Shown here: piece by piece, positions 32,745-39,984 of the stretch
How positions within the stretch are numbered: the stretch's first letter is position 1
Layout: every line of letters starts with the position of its first letter
Assembly (NCBI GenBank): GCA_040143965.1
Contig: JASJQH010000039.1
Location: 1 to 39,984 of the forward strand
Origin: Basidiobolus ranarum
Lineage: Eukaryota; Basidiobolomycota; Basidiobolomycetes; Basidiobolales
DNA length: 39,984 nucleotides
Direction of reading: 5' to 3'
Translations under genes and position numbers: made by a program
Notes under the pieces: generated by a model
The model's database searches: none
The model's input: only the letters and a program-made list of their open reading frames with translations
What the model was told of the DNA's origin: nothing

Positions 32745-33737
32745 ATGCGGTCTTTATTAGCCCTTTTTGTATCCACTCTATTTGCCAGCTTGGTAGTTAG
32801 TCAAAGGTCCACTGAGAATATTCCAAATAATCTTCCTCAAGTAGAATACAAGCTTTGCGCCACTACCTTCAATTATAAGCAACAAGAGTATATTGGTTGT
32901 ATTGAAGTCGACTCACCCGGAAAGCCGTGGTGTCAATTAGCCAAACCTCATGGCAAGGCTAAACAAACTCGAGGCTTTTGTAAGGTTGAGAGTATTCCTA
33001 AAGCGTTAAGTGTAGAGGTAAAAGGGGTAGCGGTGGAGTGTAACCCTTCTTCGAACACTCCCTTGGGAAAAGTTTACGGCTGTTATACGGAAAAAAATAA
33101 GAGTAAGAAATATCTGTGTGATGTCGGGAGTAAAACTGTAGAATGTGAGGGATTCAAAAACGACATTCCTGGTGGTAAGAATTGTCTTTCTTTTTATGAT
33201 TTTTTGAAATTCGAGTCTTAACTGTTTTTGTTTATCATAGGACGCCAAGTTCAAAATGAGATAGCAGAGACAAAATCAATAAAGAAATTGGAACAAGGAA
33301 AAGGAAACGAAGCTGCAGTACAAGCTTACGCTACTCAAACTAATCCAAATGGGGAAAGCGTCCCTAAAGGGCTCATTGTAGGATTGGCCTCAGCAGGCTG
33401 TGTAGGTCTTCTTGCTGCGGGCTTATTCATGGTCCGCAAACGTTCGGTTTCTCGCCAACTCAAAACCCGGTTGTACGAGAATAATACGTTGGAAAGTAGC
33501 GAGGTAGGACTCTCATTCAGTGGTCATGGACCTGTGGAGAGAAAAATACACTCGAAGGGACCTTTCCTTGTTGTTAGTACATATACTCCCACCTTGGGAG
33601 ATGAAATGGAGATTCTTCCTGGAGATATGGTGACTTTACTTCTTGAATATGATGATGGTTGGGCTCAAGGAGTCAATGAAAGTCGTGGAAAAGTCAAGGG
33701 AGTTTTCCCTAAGCACTGTCTTGAACCATGGGCTTAA
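32745..33737 (+). CDS. Type I membrane protein: FN2-like ectodomain, one transmembrane helix, cytoplasmic SH3 domain
   Basis: Two exons (32745-33174 and 33241-33737) encode 308 residues. A signal peptide (MRSLLALFVSTLFASLVVSQ) is followed by a cysteine-patterned region: CATTFNYKQQEYIGC, then KPWCQLAKPHG and GFCKVES. This fits the fibronectin type II layout (C, aromatic, Y..C, WC, GFC). A second, weaker Cys module follows (VECNPSSNTPLGKVYGCYTE, YLCDVGSKTVEC). A Gly-rich transmembrane helix (about residues 188-210: GLIVGLASAGCVGLLAAGLF) ends in RKR, placing the C-terminus in the cytosol. The last ~55 residues are an SH3 domain: VVSTYTPTLGDEMEILPGDM, LLEYDDGWAQGVNE and GVFPKHCLEPW, containing the ALYDY-like strand, the E/D-rich RT loop, the W and the P-x-x-(Y/C) end. 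Membrane SH3 proteins such as Sho1 and Fus1 act in osmosensing or cell fusion; this protein's role is inferred only. Confidence 0.85.
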
Positions 33738-34460
33738 TCGCATTGATTGGATTTTACTTAGTAATACTTACATGATTTTGACTGGTCATGCCTCATATAC
33801 TTTCACGTTTATTTAAGCCAATATTCGCCTCATCAGATTTAATTTCATTTCTTTGAATATCCTCGTTTCTTATAAAAGAAGCATTATTATCGTATATCAA
33901 CAATCATCCCTTCGTTTTGATTGATTGATGACATTGCTCTCAAGTCGAATTTTGTCCGTTTCGAATAGCGATAGTAGCCCTTAATCCTTACTTAATATTG
34001 GGAATCTGAATGTCCTTGATCACCAGTTTGACTCTCATTCGCCCATCCATTGCTCACATATCTTCATAATTCGAAGACTATTCTTACACATAAAGCAAGC
34101 CTCATTACCAGTTTCATTATCTATAAGCTAGATTAATTGAGCTATAAATAAAAAATTTGTATGCCAAATTCAATGTAAACAAACGCACCAGTCATCGACT
34201 ACCAATAAAATCATATCAATCTCATTCAAAAATCGGTAAACAAATGGGATAAACATCATAGTAGTGAAAATATAGTCACCTTCGCTTCAACATATTCCTT
34301 CCATTCTTTGCAAGGTTACTTTCTCCTTTAGTCTTCCTGAGATATATCTGGTGGCTTATTGATTGACCGGATTTCTCTATTTACTGATAACACACATTTT
34401 TACTTTTCGTGGGATATCGTCATTCAGAATACTTGTAACTTTTCCTTATAATTCCCAAAT
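33738..34460. other. Intergenic region upstream of the large repeat protein gene
   Basis: AT-rich 3' region of the SH3 gene and promoter of the gene at 34461. No ORF above 60 codons on the plus strand and no repeat seen. Confidence 0.4.
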
Positions 34461-37400
34461 ATGATTGGCCATAAGCGGCGTCACACGGTTGCCGGTAGAG
34501 TAAGAAGCGCTGTTGAGTCTGATAATGAGTCCGAAGAAAACGAATCTGTGTACGTATAGTTGTACTTTAGATAAAGGCTTCCTTTTCCATTTTAACACAG
34601 AGTATTCACTAGTTTCGAATCTGAAGACGCCCAACTAGAAGGGAACGAGGTACCTGAAAATCAGTAGGTTTTTATTCACTATTTTCTCTATAAAAAATAA
34701 ACCCCTCATTTAATTCTATTCTACCAACGCAGTGATACTCTTGCAAATGTTGGAATTGATGATACCGAGGCCTATTCGGAAGATGATATTTTTTTTGGTG
34801 GAGATGAGATATGTACGGAGGAATTATCGGCTATGGCTCGCCTGCAGCGTATAGAAAAAGTTACTCCCTTACTTCAAAAGTGGTGGAGACGCATTTTACG
34901 CAGACGCAATCAGGAGAGTGCACCAAGTGGTTCATTGAATGTTGAGGAGATAAAATCTAACTCTGATGCCATATCTACTACGGACCCCGAGTCAAGTTCA
35001 TCCCTCCATTCTCTTAATCATCCTTCAACGGAACAACAGTGTAGTGAGAATGAAATCTCCGATTTACCAGTTGCAGAATGTGAACATACTGAGACCGAAA
35101 ACACTGAAGTCGACCATTCCTCTCCCGAAAGTATCCCGAAAGGCAAGCAAGCAGATGTCCCTCCTGCAGTGGATAATGAACTACACTCTAACTTGACGAA
35201 TAAGTCTACAACAACCACTGACACTCTAGCATCTGTATCACATACTTCAGCCGATATGAAGCCAAGCATTAAAAGCAAGAACAAAATCAATGGAAGTTCA
35301 AAAAGCACGATAAGTAATGTAGTAGCTCGTTTAACCTCAAAAACAAAAGCTACCCCAAAGCCGAGTGACAGTACTAGCAAACCGCTACTCACTTCTCGGA
35401 AGAAAAACTTATTGACAGACACCAATGAAGCACACGATCGAAAAAAGATTGGCGTAAATCGCGAAAAACTTGTTGACAGTAGATCGGGTATCAAATCTGA
35501 TGTGAGTCAAACTCTGAACCCACCGGTGCCAAGAATGTCCAAACCTAGAGAGACTGTCACTATTCGTAAGCCTTTAGGACCTACAGTTGCATCAACAAGC
35601 AAGAAAGTCGTTCCTAACAAAGACCCCCAAGTACTTCAAGGAGATCGTACAACAAGCAGGCAACTAACTGTTGGAAAAAAAGTAGAGAGTAATGCGGGCC
35701 TTTCTAAAGTGAACGAATTGAGTAGTAATCCAACACTGAAATCCACAATCAAGCGACCTATCTCTTCAAATTTCGTAAATACTAAGCTACGTCGTCCCGC
35801 AAATGGAACCTCCATTCAAAAAGATGAGCCAAAGTCTTCAATACCAAAGGCAAACTTGCAGAAACCTTTGTTAAAATCGTCAACATCCTCCAAAATAATA
35901 GACAGTAAAGCTCAAGCGTCGACTACACTCCACAAATCTCACATCGATGCTCTTCCAAAGAAAACGACCCCTGTTCACAAAACGGAGACAAAACCTTCGA
36001 TATCCTCAAAATTTCAAAACCCTCCTCCCAACATCACTCTTCGTAAGCCAGCTTCTATCATAAAAAAGGACGGTAAAAACTTGAATTCTGCTGCTAAATC
36101 GTCACACCTATGCGAATCCTCTTTGGCTCCTAAAAAATCGGATATCAAGTCTTCAACTGAATCAAAGCTTCAAAAACCTGACTCCAGCTTTAAACCAAGT
36201 GCTCAATATTCTCAACATTCTAAGATCCCAAAGCCGGGTCAAACACCAAAGATTGCTGAGTCTTCCAATTCTAGTACCTCTCAAGAGGTTGTCAATACTC
36301 ACTTAGATGATAATACCAAGTTATTCATAGAGCCAGTCGAGTCCTTGAAAGAGCCGTTAGAGCAGCTCAATACTACTTCAAGTACACCTCAGATTGAAGA
36401 AACAACAATGGATATCATTGAAACCCCGAACCAAGAAGATCTGGTTCCTGAGAGATCACTCGCTCCACTCTCAGAGTCAATTGAGACCTTGGAAGAATCC
36501 CTAGAGCAATCTGATGCTACTCAACATGTGCTTCAGATCGAAGAAGTAGCTATGGACATCATTGAGCATCCTGAACAAGTAGAGCTAACTTCTGAGAGAT
36601 CGCTTACTCCACCTACAGAGTCGGTTGAGACCTTGGAAGAACCATTAGAGCAGACTAATGATAATCCAAGCGTGCTTCAAATCGAAAGAGATGCAATGGA
36701 GATTATTGAACAACCAGGCCAAGAAAGCCTAATATCCGAGAGATCTACAGAAGCAGTTGGGGTCTTGGAAGAGCCGTTAGAGCAGCCTAATGCTACTCTA
36801 AATACACCTCAAATCGAAAAAGAAAAAGTGGGTATCATGGAGTATCCAGACCAAGAAGATCTAATTCCTGAGAAATCACTCACTCCACCCACAGAGCCAG
36901 TTGAAATGTTGGAAGAGCCGTTAGAGCTGCTTAATTCTACTTCAAGTGTACTTCAATCGGGTACCGTTGAGCATCCTGAACAAGTAGAGCTGGTTTCCGA
37001 GAGATCACTCACTCCACCCTCAGAACCAGTTGAGATGTCGGAAGAATCGTTAGAGCAACCTGATACTACTCAAAGTTCCCTTCAGGTCGAAGAAACAACA
37101 ATGGATATGATTGAACATCTAGAAAAAGTAGATCCGATTTCTGAACGATCTGGTACTCCACTCACAGAGCCGGTTGAGCCCTCGGAAGAGCCGTTGGAGC
37201 AGCATAATGTTATTTCAAGTACACTTCAAAATGAGGAAGTAACAGTGGGTATCATTGAATATCCACACCAAGAGGATCTAATTTCTGAGAGATCGCTCAC
37301 TCCACCCACAGAGACGATGAATACTGATCTATCTTCTATAGAAATTAACCAGAAGCCCTTGTTAGAATCTATTTGTAACCCGGTTGCTCTTGAAGGACCC

Positions 37401-38960
37401 ATTAATGTTCAAGAGAGTGATACGCAATGCGATGACGAGGTAGATGCTAAAACCATGAGAGTTGAGTATGATAATAACTCCTCTGAACCGGAGTGCTGTT
37501 TGAAAAACAAGCTCCCCCCATCGCCCATCGATGAAACACACAAAGCTCTAGCCAACTCTACAGACGAGTCATGCAATACCTTAGTTGATACTCAAGAGTC
37601 TGGAATAGATCCAGTAGTAGATGATGTCGCTGTGGAGAATTCCATTGAGATCCAGGAGAAATCTGACTCTGAGCCAACACCAGCTTTATGCGAGATAACA
37701 ACCACTGTGGAGCCTATTGAGGAACAACTTGCTGACACCTTGAAATCAGACGACCTCCACTCTAATATTCAGCCATCAAGTCCTATGAGTGAACCTATTA
37801 ATATGACCAAGGGCTCTCATACTAAAGCTTCTGAGACTGGAGATAATTTGAATAAAGACGAGAAGACTTGTATCGAGCCGCTGTATAAGCCAGACTCTCA
37901 AGTTTCGAACTCTGAACATACCCGAGCCTCGTCTTCTGTAAGTACAGATCAAAAAACACCGAGACCTGAAGTAGATCGCCCCGTCTTGAGCGACACTCCA
38001 GGAAATAGAAGACTCTCTATCCCGCGCAAGAGAAATAGTATGCTTAACCTACAAGATACGTTGAACCAGAGAAGATTATCTACTGGTAGACGTAAATCAC
38101 TAGACAGAAAAGTTGGCATCAAATCTGGTCCTCGTCGAATCTTGAGATCGTCTACGAAGACCTCACCCGAAAGCATCTCAGAGCAAAACCCTGAACTAGA
38201 TCATTCATATGATTCTAATCCTTCGAAGTCTGGCACTGAGAATCTAGAAGAGAATTTTAATACTGATTTGAATGAATGTATCACTCTAGATCCATCTGAA
38301 TCCACACCCTGTGCTAGACGCTCCCTTCGACCCAGAGCTACACCCAAAATACAATCAGAGATAACTACACATGATGAATCGAAAAAGGTAACTACTCCCA
38401 GAAGTATAGGGAAGCCGCGACGCAGTCGTAATATCACCCCTGAGCCGGAGCCCGAACCAGTTGATCCGTTTTCGGAAATCATTACTATAGAAGCAACGAA
38501 CGAAAATCCTTTGAAGCGCAAGCCCCCATTCTCGTTCGATCGCCCTCTAAGTCAAGTTAATGCTTCCTATGTGCGTGCCGTAACCAAAAATCTTACTCAG
38601 TATAACTCTGGATATCATCTGTCCACCCTTCAGCTGGTTCCTATTCGTATGGGAGTCCCTAGACCTCCCAGTCCGACTAAAAAACTCATCGATAGGATGG
38701 AGCAAAAGCGCACCATTACGGAGATTCGTGAAGAAAGATCCTCTCAAGAAGTATCACATGAGCGTGGACATAAGCGCGTAAAATGGGACCCATTATTAGT
38801 ATCGATTGCATCCAAAAAATCGACCCCTTCTAAAGCAGCCACTAGTTCAACACAAACCCCATGCCTCTCCACCGTCAAAAGAAAATACCATCAGTCTTTA
38901 GAGCACGAGGTTGTTAAGATTCAAAAGATGATCTGGTTAGAAGACGAACAAGATATTTGA
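34461..38960 (+). CDS. Large, mostly disordered basic protein with IQ-like motif, SxIP motifs, 48-residue repeats and RVxF-type motif
   Basis: Three exons (34461-34549, 34601-34663, 34733-38960) encode 1,459 residues; no named family recognised. The first ~80 residues are acidic, followed by a short helix with an IQ-like motif (LLQKWWRRILRRR). Residues ~130-480 are Ser/Lys/Pro-rich and basic, with two SxIP motifs in basic context (KSSIPKANLQ and HSKIPKPGQTPK), the type bound by EB1-family microtubule plus-end proteins. Next come seven ~48-residue repeats with core EPVE.LEEPLEQ and SERSLTPPT. A basic region (RRLSIPRKRNSMLNLQDTLN, RRILRSSTKTSPES) with many S/T-P sites follows. The C-terminus holds a possibly ordered segment (PFSFDRPLSQVNASYVRAVT) and KRVKWDPLL, an RVxF-type PP1-docking motif. 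A spindle, kinetochore or cortical microtubule scaffold is an inference from motifs only. One uninterrupted 4.2-kb exon strongly supports the gene. Confidence 0.85.
36330..37314 (+). repeat. Seven ~144-bp coding repeats inside the large disordered protein
   Basis: In-frame repeats of about 48 codons. Each runs from EPVE(x)LEEPLEQ through a Ser/Thr/Asn linker, (V/T)LQIEE, (M/V)xIIE(x)P, QEDL(I/V)(P/S)ER and ends SLTPPT. Copies 3 and 5 are shortened. Amino-acid and DNA similarity are both high, so the array probably expanded by unequal crossing over and may vary in copy number between strains. Confidence 0.85.
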
Positions 38961-39025
38961 GACTAATGTTCAAAATTGACCGGCTAATGTGTGAAACCTC
39001 AATGTTTTTTACACCTCCAATTTTG

Positions 39026-39469
39026 CTATGTTTCTTGGGGGATGTTTACTATGCTTGCTACTATTTGAGCAATTATTATTGACTCGGCATTTGTTTCCCA
39101 TTTTATCTCGTACATTTTTACCAGAGTTTGTTCGACAGTTTTGAAAGAGGCTTCACCCTGTATATATCCAATACATAATATATTTTCGTTTTTTAAATCG
39201 TCCCTTTGATTAATAGAGTAAAGTATATACAATATCGGATTTCTAGACCAAGTACAACTGATTGGTGAATTGTCTACTATTGACTCCTTTAAATATTTGT
39301 GGTTACCTTCTATCAAACATTTGCATTCCAAATCCTTTGAAAATGAAAATATTTTAGAATTGATGTAATGGATTACGTTACATTTATTATGACACAGTGT
39401 TAGGAAATATACGTGACAACATCTCTTCATAGCTGAAATAAAATTAGTAACAAGTATGCCAAGAGCCAT
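39026..39469 (-). CDS. Uncertain hypothetical protein (147 residues)
   Basis: A single open frame from ATG 39469 to the stop at 39026-39028, in AT-rich DNA immediately after the large plus-strand gene (tail to tail, 65 bp apart). The translation is rich in Ile, Asn and Cys (for example MKRCCHVYFLTLCHNKCNVI) and ends SIIIAQIVASIVNIPQET. I recognise no family. A 444-nt frame is longer than expected by chance in AT-rich sequence, and the mixed hydrophobic/charged pattern resembles a small alpha/beta protein. It could also be a terminal exon of a gene whose 5' exons I cannot see. Confidence 0.35.
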   Translation of the reverse strand: MALGILVTNFISAMKRCCHVYFLTLCHNKCNVIHYINSKIFSFSKDLECKCLIEGNHKYLKESIVDNSPISCTWSRNPILYILYSINQRDDLKNENILCIGYIQGEASFKTVEQTLVKMYEIKWETNAESIIIAQIVASIVNIPQET

Positions 39470-39544
39470 ATTTAAACTTTCATGTGTGCAGGATAGAATC
39501 CTTCAAAATTCACTAGGCATAGTTCTACTGATCATAGCAATGCA

Positions 39545-39556
39545 TATATATATATA
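39545..39556. repeat. (TA)6 run
   Basis: A short TA dinucleotide run between the uncertain ORF and the surface-protein gene; probably UTR or promoter sequence. Confidence 0.7.
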
Positions 39557-39654
39557 ATGGGATTTCCTTTGAATTTCAGTTAAATAACAAACTTTATTTA
39601 TATATCAGTAGTAAATATTAATAATAACTCAACAAGGAATATTGAACCCTTGGT

Positions 39655-39984
39655 TTACAACAACCAACGTACCAAAGGTATAGCCATTGCAGCGACAACC
39701 ATAGGATTTACATTCACTGAGGGTGCGGCATTAACACTTCTCGCATTACCAGCCTTTACTTGAGCCTTGGTATCTTCCAAAGGTTGTTCAACAAATGGAC
39801 TAGGTGTTGGTTCTTCAGAGGAAGATTCTGAGGTTGGTGCTTCGGATGAAGATTCTGAGGTTGGTTCTTCGGATGAAGATTCTGAGGTTGGTGCTTCAGA
39901 TGAAGATTCTGAGGTTGGTGCCTCAGAGGAAGATTCTGAAGTTGGTGCCTCAGAGGAAGATTCTGAAGTTGGTGCCTCAGAGGA
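39655..39984 (-). CDS. Cell-surface protein with Ser/Glu-rich 9-residue repeats, C-terminal part (partial)
   Basis: The minus-strand frame is open from the window edge to TAA at 39657-39655, so the 5' part lies beyond the right edge. The visible 109 residues begin with tandem copies of SSEAPTSES (two copies have EEPT), then a linker (PSPFVEQPLEDTKAQVKAGN) and a C-terminal hydrophobic stretch (VNPMVVAAMAIPLVRWLL). Ser/Thr/Pro-rich repeats, a small-residue cluster (AGNARS) and a hydrophobic end form the usual layout of GPI-anchored, O-glycosylated fungal wall or surface proteins. The hydrophobic tail contains an Arg and is not ideal, so GPI attachment is likely but not certain. Confidence 0.7.
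   Translation of the reverse strand, partial: SSEAPTSESSSEAPTSESSSEAPTSESSSEAPTSESSSEEPTSESSSEAPTSESSSEEPTPSPFVEQPLEDTKAQVKAGNARSVNAAPSVNVNPMVVAAMAIPLVRWLL
39818..39984 (-). repeat. 27-bp coding tandem repeat, about six copies, continuing past the edge
   Basis: The unit on the plus strand is GAAGATTCTGAGGTTGGTGC plus TTCGGAT, with a few silent or A/E-changing differences (GAGGTT/GAAGTT, GCTTCG/GCCTCA). The copies nearest the edge are nearly identical, which suggests recent expansion. Confidence 0.9.

Noticed and set aside
35018-35494. 158-codon minus-strand ORF
   Set aside because: Lies inside the 4.2-kb exon of the large repeat protein on the other strand; composition is a codon shadow.
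1-39984. Virus-derived elements, DNA transposons, LINEs, CRISPR, rRNA, bacterial-type operons
   Set aside because: I looked for integrase, reverse transcriptase, transposase and capsid motifs, long terminal or inverted repeats and rRNA-like segments and found none; the intron-rich gene structure rules out a prokaryotic window.

Overview
The window is nuclear DNA from a fungus. It is moderately AT-rich and gene-dense, with genes on both strands. Most genes are cut by several short introns (about 42-85 nt) with GT...YAG ends. Clearly fungal or opisthokont families are present: a monopolin Csm1/Pcs1 subunit, a Far11/STRIP subunit of STRIPAK, WAPL, Pol5 and GPI-type cell-surface proteins. The high intron density and the FN2-like and SH3-bearing membrane protein suggest an early-diverging filamentous lineage (Zoopagomycota or Mucoromycota type). 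The sequence alone does not fix the species. I see no virus-derived element, no intact transposon and no rRNA.

Left part (1-11 kb): the 3' end of a BRAP2/Etp1 RING protein; a nine-exon 3-hydroxyisobutyryl-CoA hydrolase (mitochondrial valine breakdown); a secreted HExxH zincin-like protein with a probable GPI tail (minus); a degenerate tRNA-Leu-like locus (minus); a LETM1-family mitochondrial inner-membrane protein (plus); an Aha1 Hsp90 co-chaperone (minus) that ends in an unexpected transmembrane tail; and a Csm1/Pcs1 monopolin subunit (minus). A gene-poor stretch of about 2.6 kb follows (11.1-13.7 kb).

Middle (13.7-30.6 kb): a two-exon gene that joins a polytopic, rhomboid-like membrane module to a lumenal glycosyltransferase-like domain; a 1.7 kb gene-poor stretch; a small Ser-Pro-repeat protein; a 15-exon Far11/STRIP gene (minus) and a nine-exon WAPL cohesin-release gene (plus), divergent from a shared 0.6 kb intergenic region; the ribosome-biogenesis protein Pol5 (minus); and ribosomal protein eS25 (minus), whose first coding exon is only the ATG and whose intron is unusually long.

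Right part (30.6-40 kb): a small single-pass protein with two PY-type motifs; a signal peptide / FN2-like / transmembrane / SH3 protein; a 1,459-residue, largely disordered basic protein with an IQ-like motif, SxIP motifs, seven 48-residue repeats and an RVxF-type motif; an uncertain 147-residue ORF (minus); and the 3' end of a Ser/Glu-rich 9-residue-repeat surface protein that runs off the right edge (minus).

There is no single-pathway cluster. The most unusual items are domain architectures: the rhomboid-like/glycosyltransferase fusion, the tail-anchored Aha1, the FN2-TM-SH3 protein and the large IQ/SxIP/RVxF repeat protein. Exon boundaries were derived by hand from splice sites, reading phase and family similarity. 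All reported multi-exon genes keep phase end to end; the few ambiguous junctions are flagged.
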